From Clostridia bacterium (GTDB taxonomy: Bacteria; Bacillota_A; Clostridia; Christensenellales; Aristaeellaceae): a DNA stretch of 42,139 nucleotides. The notes under the pieces are model-generated. The model had not been told where the DNA came from. It made no database searches and saw only the letters and a program-made list of their open reading frames with translations. Location: positions 1 through 42,139 of the forward strand of contig JAFXSH010000005.1 in NCBI GenBank assembly GCA_017525805.1. The letters are read 5' to 3'. The position numbers and the translations under genes are program-made. Of the stretch, positions 21,541 through 29,753 are shown piece after piece. Positions within the stretch are counted from its first letter, which is position 1. Every line of letters starts with the position of its first letter.

Positions 21541-24342
21541 TTGAAATTGAACGCCTTACGGAGTTACCAGGGCGAGGAATGGGTTCGGTACAAAAAAGAG
21601 ATCAACAAGGAAAACCGTATCGCCATCCATCTGCTGGCCCTGGCGGGCCTTCCGCTGAGCATGATGAACGCGGCGGCGCAGCTGGCCACCTCGGGGGTCG
21701 GCCCGGCGCTGACGTGCAGCCTTTTTATGACCCTGTATTTTCTTGTATTTCTTCTGGCTGAGCATTTCTGGCTGCCGAATGATTATCCCCGCGCCACGGG
21801 CCTGCTGTATGCTTTGGAAAGCCCGGTGATGGTGATGTCCCTTTTGCTGGGAACGGTGCTGGACCCCGGACAGCAAGCCATCATGGTGCTGCTGTTCCTG
21901 ATCGCTCTGCCCGTGTTCATTATGGACCGTCCCATCCGCCTGGTGCTGTTTTCCGGCGTATGGGTGGCGGCGTTCCTGCCCCTGTGTTTTTTGTTCAAGG
22001 ATCGATCCGTATGGGCCACGGACGTGGTGCACATCATGGAGTTTTACGTTACCACCGTGGCCCTGGTAAACGTGATCATGCGGGTGCGCATGGAATCCCT
22101 GCGGCATCTTTTGCGGGAAGAATACCATTTGGAGCATGAGCAGCGCACGGGGTGCCTGAACCGCTACGCCTTAGCCAGCCGGGCCGCCGCCTACACGGGC
22201 CAGCAGGTGACGGTTCTGCTGGCGGATTTGGATCGTTCCAAACTCTACAACGATTTTTACGGCCACGAAGCGGGGCAGAAGATCATGGATTTTTTCACCG
22301 CCACCCTCATGGACTGCTTCGGGCCGGATCAAACCTATCATTACAACGGCGATGAATTCCTTTGTGTGGCGAAGGGATCCTGGCCCGACGCTTGCGAAGA
22401 GAAAATCGCCAAGTGCCGCGAAGCGCTGAGCGGATTCTGCCTGGAGGAAAGAAAGCTGCCCCTCACCTGCGCTTTCGGCTACGCCACGGGCACGCCCGCC
22501 ACGCTGAAGGAATTTCGGGAAATCATCCAGCTGGCGGATATCAACGCCCACAAGGCCAAAAAAGCCGGTCCCGGCGGGCTCTTAGGCGACGAATTCAGCC
22601 CCGAGACCCTGCGGGCCGGCATTGCGCAAAGCAATTTGAATACCCACGCCCAGGCTTCGGAAATCGACCAGCTCACCGGTTTGCCGGGCATGAGCTATTT
22701 CGTCAGCCGGTCCGACGCGCTGCTGAGCAAGGTGGCCGATTTTTCCCGGCATCCCGTGGTGGGCTGCTTCCAATTGATACATATGCGGGCTTTCAACGAC
22801 GCTTTCGGCTATACCCAGGGAGACGCGCTGATCGCGGAAACGGCCCGGCTTTTGCAGCAGCATTTCACCAACCGCTATATCTGCCATATCACCGCCGCCC
22901 AGTTCGGCATCCTGTGCTACGAAAACGAGGTGGAGGACGCGCTGAAAAAAGTCAACGACGCTCTGCATGCTTATAAGCCCGGTTTTCCCGTGGCCGGCAA
23001 AGCCGGGTTCGCCCGGTGCGTGGATGGCGTAAGCGTCATTTCCCTGCTGGATCGGGCGCGGATCGCTCAAAAAAGCCTGCTTATCGGCAAGGATGCCGTT
23101 TTCTGCTACTACGACCATGAAATGGACCAAGAGCTGCAATTCCGCAAATATATCATCAGCCATGTGGACGAGGCGATAGAGAAGGGCTATTTGCAGGTAT
23201 ATTACCAGCCCATCGCCCGCACGGTGACCGGCCACGTATGCAACGAGGAAGCCCTTTCCCGCTGGGATGATCCCAAGTACGGCTTCCTGATGCCGGATCG
23301 CTTCATCCACACCTTGGAGGACGACGGCCTGCTGTACAAGGTGAACCTGTTCGTGGTGAGCCAAGTGCTGCGGGATTTTAAGCGCAGGCAGGAGTTAGGC
23401 GTGCCCATCGTGCCCGTTTCGGTGAACCTGTCCCGCCGGGACTTTGAAAAGCGCGACATGGTGCAGGAAATCACGGACATGGTGGACGCGTCCGGTTTTT
23501 CCCGCCGGATGCTGAAAATCGAAATCACCGAATCGGCTTTCATCGAAAACCAGGAGCTGCTCAAGCGCGAGGTGGGGCGGTTCCGCGAAAACGGGTTCGA
23601 CGTGTGGATGGACGATTTCGGCAGCGAATATTCCACCCTGAACCTGCTGCAAGAATTGGATTTTGACCTGATCAAGATCGACATGCAGTTCATGAAAAAC
23701 TTTTCCATCTACGGCAAGAATTACATCATCATTTCCGATATTCTGGATATGGCCAAGCGCATGGGCATCACCACCCTGATCGAGGGCGTGGAAAGCTGGG
23801 AGCACTATCAGATCCTGCAATCTTTAGGCTGTGAAAAAATCCAGGGTTACCTGTTCAACAGGCCCAATTCCTTCGCGTATATCGTGGACCGGGCTTTGCA
23901 CAAAACGGGCCTGACCTTCGAGGACCCGGAAGCCGCCCCCTACTACGAAGCCGTGGGCCGCATCGACCTGAGCGAACCCCTGGCCCACGGCGGCGTGGTG
24001 GAAGCACGGGTAGACAGCGAAGTGCCCGCCGGGGTGCTGGAGCTGCGCGAGGGGCATTTGACCTGCCTGCGCGGCAACGCCCGCTTCCTGCGGATGCTGG
24101 AGAGCATCGGCGCCCTGGCCCCCGAATCGGAAAACACGCCCTTCCGTCCCCTGGGGGATAACGCGCCCGACGATTTTATGTCCGCCGCGGTCCGCTGCTG
24201 CGAAGCGGAGGGCTGGATCAATTACAGCTGCTTCACCGAAGAAGAAGGCCCCATGAATATGTACCTCCGCCAGGCTTCCCCCGCCCGCTACCGCGGCGGC
24301 GCGGCCATCCTGGTGGTAGCGCTGCACAGCCAGGGAAAGTGA
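21541..24342 (+). CDS. Membrane GGDEF-GGDEF-EAL protein, probable c-di-GMP phosphodiesterase
   Basis: A 933-residue protein. Residues 25-190 hold five to six membrane segments. A first GGDEF domain has NGDEF (269-273) and a second has TAAQF (451-455), so neither should cyclise GTP. The EAL domain keeps EALSRW (570-575), NLSRRD, EITES, DDFG (691-694), LIKID, EGVE and QGY, a complete phosphodiesterase set. About 150 C-terminal residues look PAS-like. The start is TTG 21541 with AAAGGA nine bases upstream; no ATG fits. The degenerate GGDEF domains may sense GTP or mediate dimer contacts (inference). Confidence 0.88.
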   Translation: MKLNALRSYQGEEWVRYKKEINKENRIAIHLLALAGLPLSMMNAAAQLATSGVGPALTCSLFMTLYFLVFLLAEHFWLPNDYPRATGLLYALESPVMVMSLLLGTVLDPGQQAIMVLLFLIALPVFIMDRPIRLVLFSGVWVAAFLPLCFLFKDRSVWATDVVHIMEFYVTTVALVNVIMRVRMESLRHLLREEYHLEHEQRTGCLNRYALASRAAAYTGQQVTVLLADLDRSKLYNDFYGHEAGQKIMDFFTATLMDCFGPDQTYHYNGDEFLCVAKGSWPDACEEKIAKCREALSGFCLEERKLPLTCAFGYATGTPATLKEFREIIQLADINAHKAKKAGPGGLLGDEFSPETLRAGIAQSNLNTHAQASEIDQLTGLPGMSYFVSRSDALLSKVADFSRHPVVGCFQLIHMRAFNDAFGYTQGDALIAETARLLQQHFTNRYICHITAAQFGILCYENEVEDALKKVNDALHAYKPGFPVAGKAGFARCVDGVSVISLLDRARIAQKSLLIGKDAVFCYYDHEMDQELQFRKYIISHVDEAIEKGYLQVYYQPIARTVTGHVCNEEALSRWDDPKYGFLMPDRFIHTLEDDGLLYKVNLFVVSQVLRDFKRRQELGVPIVPVSVNLSRRDFEKRDMVQEITDMVDASGFSRRMLKIEITESAFIENQELLKREVGRFRENGFDVWMDDFGSEYSTLNLLQELDFDLIKIDMQFMKNFSIYGKNYIIISDILDMAKRMGITTLIEGVESWEHYQILQSLGCEKIQGYLFNRPNSFAYIVDRALHKTGLTFEDPEAAPYYEAVGRIDLSEPLAHGGVVEARVDSEVPAGVLELREGHLTCLRGNARFLRMLESIGALAPESENTPFRPLGDNAPDDFMSAAVRCCEAEGWINYSCFTEEEGPMNMYLRQASPARYRGGAAILVVALHSQGK

Positions 24343-24363
24343 ACAAACACACAGCATTATGCC

Positions 24364-24405
24364 AACAGCCATGCCGGTTGCGTGCCCGGCATGGCTGTTC
24401 TTTTA
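24364..24405 (+). terminator. Terminator after the GGDEF-EAL gene
   Basis: AACAGCCATGCCGG and CCGGCATGGCTGTT form a perfect 14-bp stem followed by CTTTTAT. It lies between convergent genes and may serve both. Confidence 0.8.
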
Positions 24406-24419
24406 TGTTCGCGAGAAAA

Positions 24420-25091
24420 TTACAGCAGGTTCTGGGGCTCCACGTAAGGCAGGACGGAGATTTCCAGGTTGCCGTTCTTGGTGCGCAGTTCGTCGATCAT
24501 TTCCTTTTCCTCGGCGGGGTTCTTCATCCTGATCTTGAAGGACAGGCGGAACATGCTGCCCATGCCGGTGGTTTTTACGCCCGCGTTTTCCACACTCTTT
24601 AAGTAATGGGCGAAGGTATCGTCAAACACCCGGGCATAATCCAGGGTTTCGGGGATGGTGATTTTGAGCAGCTTTTCCTCCTGCTGGGCGGCGTGGTCAA
24701 AGAGCTTCACGCTGGACATGGCCATAAAGATGAGGCCCAGGCCCGCCAGGGCCAGCACGCCGTAGGCGATATAGCCCATGCCGAAGGCCACGCCCGCCGC
24801 CATGGCGATGAGGATGGCCGCGATCTCATCGGCGCTGCCCTGGGCGGAACGGAACCGGGTGAGGGCCAGCGCGCCGCCGAAGCCCACAGCCGCGCCGATG
24901 TTCCCGCTGACGAAGGTGAGCACCATGCCCACCACAAAGGGGATGACGGAGGTGACGATGAAGAAACGGCTCTTGGCGCGGACGCGGAAGCTCATGAGCC
25001 AGGAAAAAAGAATGCCGGATACCAGGGACGCGGCGGCCATGATCAAAAACTGGCTGGGGGTAACGGAGGAGGAATAAATCGAATCGAACAT
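24420..25091 (-). CDS. DUF4956 membrane protein
   Basis: A 223-residue protein with four predicted membrane segments in the first 135 residues (FLIMAAASLVSGILFSWLM; VIPFVVGMVLTFVSG; AAILIAMAAGVAFGMGY; VLALAGLGLIFMAM) separated by a conserved GGALALTRFRSAQGSADEIA loop, then a soluble ferredoxin-like tail (LLKITIPETLDYARVFDD). DUF4956 proteins commonly lie beside VTC-domain polyphosphate polymerases, as here (20-base gap), and may move or protect polyphosphate; this role is inferred. It is the last gene of the regulator-kinase-VTC operon. Confidence 0.88.
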   Translation of the reverse strand: MFDSIYSSSVTPSQFLIMAAASLVSGILFSWLMSFRVRAKSRFFIVTSVIPFVVGMVLTFVSGNIGAAVGFGGALALTRFRSAQGSADEIAAILIAMAAGVAFGMGYIAYGVLALAGLGLIFMAMSSVKLFDHAAQQEEKLLKITIPETLDYARVFDDTFAHYLKSVENAGVKTTGMGSMFRLSFKIRMKNPAEEKEMIDELRTKNGNLEISVLPYVEPQNLL

Positions 25092-25111
25092 GATGATAGC
25101 CTCTCTTTCTT

Positions 25112-25819
25112 TTATCCTGCTTTTTGAGCGTTCAGCAGCTGCTGCCGGAATGCTTCGCCGTATTTGGAAAAACTGTTTTTGTAAATCTGCCCTTCATCCA
25201 GAATGTGGGTCAGCCACAGGGGCATGGCCTCCTGCACCTTGATTTCCAAAATGGTGTGTCCCGGCGGACGAAGGGGAAGCCCGTCCATGGAAGAAGTCAG
25301 GTCCAGATGATCGGTGCGGTAGCGGGGACAGTGATCGATGGTCAGGCGCAGGTCGCCGCCCGGCTCAAAGAACGCTTCCCGATCGTAAATGATCAGGCAG
25401 GCGGGCACCAAAGTCTTGTAATAATCCCGAAAATAGGTGATTTCCCGGTTGATCTGCCCCGGCGCGCAGATATCGCCGCTCCCGGCGAAAAACTTGTCCA
25501 CCAGGGGGATGGTGCTCTGCACCCGGCGCTTGTATACGATGCCGTAGGCTTTGCGTTTGAGCTCCAGGTACACGGGAGATTCCCGGGTAGCCAGGCCATA
25601 GGACCGAAGCCTTATCTTTTCTTTAAAGGGCGGCTTTTCCACCGAGGCGCGGATCAATTGATAATTGGGGGTGTCGTAGTACAGGGAAGCGATGGAGTTG
25701 CGGCCGTATTGGTCCAGCTTCATGTGGCCCTCCAAGCTTTTTACCAGAAAATCGGTCTGCGCGCCGTCCAGCAGGTATTTGAGCTCATAACGCTTCATCA
25801 CGACGATCGGTTCCGCCAT
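25112..25819 (-). CDS. VTC domain polyphosphate polymerase-like protein
   Basis: A 235-residue tunnel-fold protein of the VTC/CYTH-like family. Characteristic segments: MKRYELKYLLDGAQTDFL, SLYYDTPNYQLIRAS, EKIRLRSYG, PVYLELKRKAYGIVYKRR, with the basic residues and acidic ends that line the triphosphate tunnel. The yeast homologue makes polyphosphate from ATP; bacterial relatives are assumed to do the same. GGAGGCGG precedes ATG 25819. It sits 16 bases after the kinase gene and before DUF4956. Confidence 0.88.
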   Translation of the reverse strand: MAEPIVVMKRYELKYLLDGAQTDFLVKSLEGHMKLDQYGRNSIASLYYDTPNYQLIRASVEKPPFKEKIRLRSYGLATRESPVYLELKRKAYGIVYKRRVQSTIPLVDKFFAGSGDICAPGQINREITYFRDYYKTLVPACLIIYDREAFFEPGGDLRLTIDHCPRYRTDHLDLTSSMDGLPLRPPGHTILEIKVQEAMPLWLTHILDEGQIYKNSFSKYGEAFRQQLLNAQKAG

Positions 25820-25835
25820 AGTACCGCCTCCCGTC

Positions 25836-27104
25836 TTACAGGATCACGCGGAGGAGGAATTTTCCGTCCGCCGCCTTGGCGCTGACCCGTCCGTTGTGAG
25901 CCTGTACGATTTCTTTCACATGGCTCAGGCCTAAGCCCGCGCCGGGCACGCTGTCGGCGTTCTCAAGCCTTGTGAACCGATCGAACACCTGATCTAAATT
26001 GCCGCCCGGCAGGTCCGTATCATTGGACGCGGTGATCACGCAGTGGCCATCCTCCTGCCCCACCTTGAGTTCCGCCCAGGAGGAGGCGAATTTCAGCTGG
26101 TTGTCCATTAGTTCGGAGATCAGGTCGTTCATGGCTTCGCTGTCGCCCATGACCATCACGGGCTGATCGGCCGCAATGGTCAGCCTGCAGCCCTTTTCTT
26201 CAAACTGATTCCTGACGGCGTCGCCCGCCGCCTGGGCCAGGGCGGACAGATCGCACCGGAGCATAGACAGCTCCTTTTCATCGAACACGCCCACGGTGGA
26301 CAGGTTTTTCACCAGGCCGATCATTTTTTTCACCTGCCGGTTGATGGACTGGGTCTGCTCTGTTTCCCCTGTCTCCCGTTCCATGATCTCCGTGTTGGCG
26401 TTGATGATGGTGAGGGGCACCTTGAATTCTTTTTCCGCCTCGGCGATGAAGCGCTTCTGTTTTCTGTCCGCTTCCTCCAGGGGCTGAAAGAGCCTCTTGC
26501 CGATATACATGAGGGCGATGTAGCTGGCCGCCATCCCCACGATCAGCCCGATGCCGGAAATCAGCAGGATGCGGAAGCAGGGCAGCAGTTCCCGGCCCTG
26601 GTCGATCACGGTGACATATTTTCTCCCGTCGATTTTATAAACCCGGTAGCGGTAAGTGGCGCGGGTCCAGCCCGTTTTGTTTTCCTTGCGAAGGGAGTTG
26701 GCCCAGGCAAGGGCTTCCTCCTCCGTCACCGCGCTGATCTGTAAAGCGATGCACTCCGCGTTCCCCTCTTTATCAAACGCGAACGTAAAGTACCGCAGGG
26801 AGGATTTCATTTCCGGGGAATCGGGCCCCATGGGGCCCATGAAGCCGGGGAAAAAGTCCTCCGGCGGATTGACGCCTTCCGGGAGATTAACGCCTTCCGG
26901 CGGGGTGAAACCCTGGAGATCCGGGGCAGGCAGCGCGGGATTGCCGAACGTGCCCTGCTGTTGCGCCAGCATCTCGGTCAGCTGATCCGCGTCCCCGCTG
27001 GCCATGGTGAAGTTCACGCCGTTGATGATCCCCAGCAGCACAAACAGCAGCACGAACACGCAGAGCGTGGCAAAAATAACAAATCGTTTCCTTGTTTTAC
27101 TCAT
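25836..27104 (-). CDS. Sensor histidine kinase without its phosphoacceptor histidine
   Basis: A 422-residue membrane protein: TM1 at 9-30, an extracytoplasmic domain rich in Pro/Gly up to about 175, TM2 at 178-202, then dimerisation and ATPase domains. Where kinases have a SHELKTPL-type H-box it reads AEAEKEFKVPLTIINAN; Lys225 (codon 26432-26430, AAA) replaces the His. The N-box (ELMDNQLKF) and G2 region (GAGLGLSHVKEIVQAHNG) remain, so ATP may still bind, but autophosphorylation on His is impossible. The gene overlaps the response regulator gene by eight bases; that regulator has also lost its Asp. Confidence 0.9.
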   Translation of the reverse strand: MSKTRKRFVIFATLCVFVLLFVLLGIINGVNFTMASGDADQLTEMLAQQQGTFGNPALPAPDLQGFTPPEGVNLPEGVNPPEDFFPGFMGPMGPDSPEMKSSLRYFTFAFDKEGNAECIALQISAVTEEEALAWANSLRKENKTGWTRATYRYRVYKIDGRKYVTVIDQGRELLPCFRILLISGIGLIVGMAASYIALMYIGKRLFQPLEEADRKQKRFIAEAEKEFKVPLTIINANTEIMERETGETEQTQSINRQVKKMIGLVKNLSTVGVFDEKELSMLRCDLSALAQAAGDAVRNQFEEKGCRLTIAADQPVMVMGDSEAMNDLISELMDNQLKFASSWAELKVGQEDGHCVITASNDTDLPGGNLDQVFDRFTRLENADSVPGAGLGLSHVKEIVQAHNGRVSAKAADGKFLLRVIL

Positions 27105-27699
27105 AACCGTTCACCAGCCTGTATCCTTTCTCCATTTCGTAAATGATCCGCGCGGGCTTCCCAATGCCTTTCAGCTTTTCGTTCAGCGCCTGGATCATGA
27201 CGCGGGTCCGCTTTCCCGCCGCGCGCCGGGGGGTTTTTAATTCCCGCAGCAGGTTGATTTCCCCGTTGGTCAGGCGGGTGGCTGTGCCGGTAAAGCAAAA
27301 GCCGGATACGTCCACATCCACGCCGCAGCAGTTCAGCGGTTCCGCCGAGCGCGTTTTTTCCGCCACTTCCCCCATGATCTGCTTTAAGTCCGCCGGGAGA
27401 AAGGGAAAGAAAAGATAAGCGTTGGGGAGCGTAGGCGCCAGCAGCATTTTGACCGTCGCGATCCCGTCCGCCAGGACGATCACCGGAATGCGCTCCCTGT
27501 TCAGGGCCTGCAAAAGCTGATCCAGCTCGATCCGGGGAAGGGCCTCCTCTAAAATGGCCATATCGAATTTCTCCGGTCCCAGCAGAGAAACCACCTGGGC
27601 CCCGTCAAACGCCGTGGTGACCGTATGCCCGTCCATGGTCAGCAGCTTCCGATAGCATTGCAGCAAATCCCGGTTGGAATCCGCCAATAATATGTTCAT
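27097..27699 (-). CDS. Degenerate OmpR/PhoB-type response regulator
   Basis: A 200-residue protein: receiver (1-118) plus winged-helix DNA-binding domain (about 130-200; LTNGEINLLREL, then RIIYEMEKGYRLV). The receiver lacks the residues that make it switchable: the phospho-Asp position is Glu51 (MAILEEALP; codon 27549-27547), the conserved Lys is Phe98 (YLFFPFLP), and the Ser/Thr is Ala77 (VIVLADG). Asp to Glu often mimics the phosphorylated state, so it may be constitutively active. ATG 27699 follows GGAGAGGGG. It is first in the operon with the kinase, VTC and DUF4956 genes. Confidence 0.9.
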   Translation of the reverse strand: MNILLADSNRDLLQCYRKLLTMDGHTVTTAFDGAQVVSLLGPEKFDMAILEEALPRIELDQLLQALNRERIPVIVLADGIATVKMLLAPTLPNAYLFFPFLPADLKQIMGEVAEKTRSAEPLNCCGVDVDVSGFCFTGTATRLTNGEINLLRELKTPRRAAGKRTRVMIQALNEKLKGIGKPARIIYEMEKGYRLVNGYE

Positions 27700-27754
27700 G
27701 CCGCGTCCCCTCTCCTTTCAGCATAGCAAAGCGCCGTTTCTGTTTCCAATTCAT

Positions 27755-27787
27755 ATGATACACGGCAAACTTAAAATAATCTTAAAA
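27755..27787 (-). promoter_or_regulatory. Putative promoter with direct repeats for the regulator operon
   Basis: On the minus strand TTTTAAG occurs twice, 11 bases apart (27787 to 27781 and 27776 to 27770), followed about ten bases later by TATCAT (27760 to 27755). Tandem repeats with an 11-base period over the -35 are the typical site of PhoB-family regulators, so autoregulation is likely. Confidence 0.45.
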
Positions 27788-27815
27788 TTGAACATATTGT
27801 ACCACAAAAAAGCGC

Positions 27816-27850
27816 CTCCCGCCACTGTTTTCAATGGCGGGAGACATTTT
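27816..27850. terminator. Bidirectional terminator
   Basis: CTCCCGCCA (27816-27824) pairs with TGGCGGGAG (27835-27843), with T-runs on both strands (ACATTTTT to the right, GCGCTTTTTTG on the minus strand). It insulates the regulator operon from the repeat element to the right. Confidence 0.8.
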
Positions 27851-27900
27851 TGCTTTCTATAAGTCGTATGGTTCAAAGATAATATTTGTTCAGTTGATTC

Positions 27901-28339
27901 GTAAAGAGCACTTTAAATCACCTACGGAGCAGGGGCCTCCGCAGCCCCTGAATCCCGCGGCAAGGGATTTCATCCCTTGCATCCCACTTGGCGAAACGGC
28001 GCCGATGGGAACACCAGCAACCTCCGCCTGCTGCGCTGGAATTACGAGAGCTTGAGGGCTTCTGGCCCAAGGAAAGCCGGGAAAATCCCAGGGAGAAAGC
28101 TTGCTTTCTCCTGTGGATTATTCCCGTGCTTTCCCCGGATGCTTTGCATCCGGATTGGCCGCTTTCAGCGGCTGGGCCAGAAGCAAAATGCGGCAAATCC
28201 AAGTAACAGCGGGAATTTGTTTATTTTATCGCGTTATGTTGTTTCCACAGGTGTGGGTCCAGGGAGATCATCTCCCTGGTCAGGGTCTGGGGCGGATAGC
28301 CCCAGGGTGTCCTTGTAAGTGATTTAAAGTGTCCTTTAC
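27901..28339. repeat. TIR-bounded palindromic element, copy 1
   Basis: A 439-bp element. The left end (27901-27925, GTAAAGAGCACTTTAAATCA...) and the inverted right end (28315-28339, GTAAAGGACACTTTAAATCA... on the minus strand) agree at 22 of 25 bases. Arms carry paired G/C hairpins like module type 1. The core, 28060-28190, is 131 bases: TTCTGGCCCA/TGGGCCAGAA closes three hairpins (GAAAGC/GCTTTC inside a longer stem, CCGGAT/ATCCGG, GGCCGC/GCGGCT). No protein is encoded. The right end supplies the TAA stop codon of the anti-sigma gene. Confidence 0.8.
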
Positions 28340-29067
28340 GCTCCTCGCTTGCTTCTCCGGATGATTTCAGCAATCACCAGCGCGATCCCGGCAAACACGC
28401 CGATGGAAAACAGGATGGTACCCAGGGTGATCCTGCCGTGGGCGCTGATCATGTTCATCATATTCACGAACAGGGCGATGTCCAGGGCGGTAATGACCGC
28501 CCAGGGCTTGGCGTCGCCCAGCAGCTTTTGCATGGGCCGCGCCTTGATCATAAAGGGCAGGCCCACCGCCGCCAAGCCGAACAGGGAAGCGCTGGAAGCG
28601 ATCCAGAACCAGGTGCCGTGGCCGTGGATACAAATCACACCCAGAAGCAGCATCAAGCTGGCGGTAAACGCGCAGAACATCCAGAACAGCTTGTCCTCAT
28701 GCACCACGATGGGCACCACGCTGACGGACGCGGCCACGCACAGGGAAGCCAGCACGATGTCGATCCAGCCCATGGGGGAGCCGAACAGGTACAGGCAAAT
28801 CAGGATCGGAATGAGGAACGCGCCGGATACCGCCGAGCCCACCGCCGCCGTGCGCTTTTTGAATTGCCTGACGCCGTATTGCAGCACCGAGTCTTTTTCT
28901 TTTTTCAAGCCGTTTTCGATTTCATTTTCTTTGATCTTTTGCAGCATATCCCGGCAGTCCGCGCAGTCCAGCAGGTGTTCGTTCACCAGGGCGCGGCTCT
29001 GTTCGCTGCACGCCTGGTCCGCGTACAGCGGCAGCAGATCGCGGATCACTTCGCAGTCCATCTTCAT
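28336..29067 (-). CDS. Zinc-finger anti-sigma factor, membrane-bound
   Basis: A 243-residue protein. MKMDCEVIRDLLPLYADQAC and HLLDCADC (His31, Cys35, Cys38) form a zf-HC2 anti-sigma domain that would hold the sigma factor encoded just upstream. About six hydrophobic segments follow (from residue 75; FLIPILICLYLFG and so on), so release of the sigma factor probably answers an envelope signal. The start overlaps the sigma gene stop by four bases (ATGA). The last codon is followed by TAA that belongs to the terminal repeat of the adjacent element, so the original C-terminus may have been trimmed. Confidence 0.85.
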   Translation of the reverse strand: MKMDCEVIRDLLPLYADQACSEQSRALVNEHLLDCADCRDMLQKIKENEIENGLKKEKDSVLQYGVRQFKKRTAAVGSAVSGAFLIPILICLYLFGSPMGWIDIVLASLCVAASVSVVPIVVHEDKLFWMFCAFTASLMLLLGVICIHGHGTWFWIASSASLFGLAAVGLPFMIKARPMQKLLGDAKPWAVITALDIALFVNMMNMISAHGRITLGTILFSIGVFAGIALVIAEIIRRSKRGA

Positions 29068-29549
29068 TTTTCATCCATCCTTTCCTGTAGCTTGAGCCGG
29101 GCGCGGTGATAGGTGACCCGGGCCCAGTTCTCGGTCTTGCTGAAAATCATGCCGATGTCCCGGAAGCTCAGTTCACCGAAAACGCGGAGCTCGAACACTT
29201 CCCGGTACGGTTCTTCCAGGGTGTGCAGGGCCATGTGAACGCGGAGGGAGGAATCCCGGTCGGCCACGCTTTGCTCCACGCCTTTTCCGGTGTCCGGCAG
29301 TTCCTCCGGCATGGGCTCGCTCCTGCCCTGCCGCCGTTTTTCGTCCAAGTAACAGTTCTTGGCGATGGCGCACAGCCAGGTGGCCTCGTCCGATTCCCCG
29401 CGAAAAGCGCTTTTCTTGGAGAACGCCCGAAAGAAGGTTTCCTGGGTGATTTCTTCGGCCTGGGTCCGGTCCCCCGCTAAGGTCATGGCGTAGGAGAACA
29501 CGCGCATATAATACGCTTCATACAGCTTCCCGCTGTTTTCCTGGGTCAC
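29064..29549 (-). CDS. ECF sigma-70 family RNA polymerase sigma factor
   Basis: A 161-residue sigma factor with region 2 (YYMRVFSYAMTLAGDRTQAE, then ITQETFFRAF and EATWLCAIAKNCYLDEKRR) and region 4 (LEEPYREVFELRVFGELSFR, then DIGMIFSKTENWARVTYHRAR). GTG 29549 is preferred because GGAGGTGAGG lies at proper distance; an upstream GTG at 29558 lies inside that site. An ECF-type promoter upstream implies autoregulation. It is coupled to the anti-sigma gene. Confidence 0.92.
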   Translation of the reverse strand: MTQENSGKLYEAYYMRVFSYAMTLAGDRTQAEEITQETFFRAFSKKSAFRGESDEATWLCAIAKNCYLDEKRRQGRSEPMPEELPDTGKGVEQSVADRDSSLRVHMALHTLEEPYREVFELRVFGELSFRDIGMIFSKTENWARVTYHRARLKLQERMDEK

Positions 29550-29581
29550 GTTCCTCACCTCCCCTCATCCCGACTCACCGG

Positions 29582-29610
29582 TTAGACGGACGAATCGCGG
29601 TTTCGTTACA
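29582..29610 (-). promoter_or_regulatory. ECF-type autoregulatory promoter
   Basis: On the minus strand TGTAAC (29610 to 29605), 16 bases, CGTCTAA (29588 to 29582). This bipartite pattern (AAC-type -35, CGTC-type -10, 16-base gap) is the classic form of ECF sigma targets and lies directly before the sigma gene. Confidence 0.7.
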
Positions 29611-29753
29611 AAAAAATATAAATTTTTTTCGCGCTTATCATACCACGGAGGTTTCGGACTTGTCCACAGGGGTTTTTCACTTCTTCTCGCGTTCGGGACA
29701 AAAATACGCCGAATCGTCCCGCAGGCCGATCCGGCGCTATTGCTTATGCATTT

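Noticed and set aside
27901..28339. Short frames within the TIR element
   Set aside because: They cross hairpins, overlap on both strands and are not shared in frame between the two copies.
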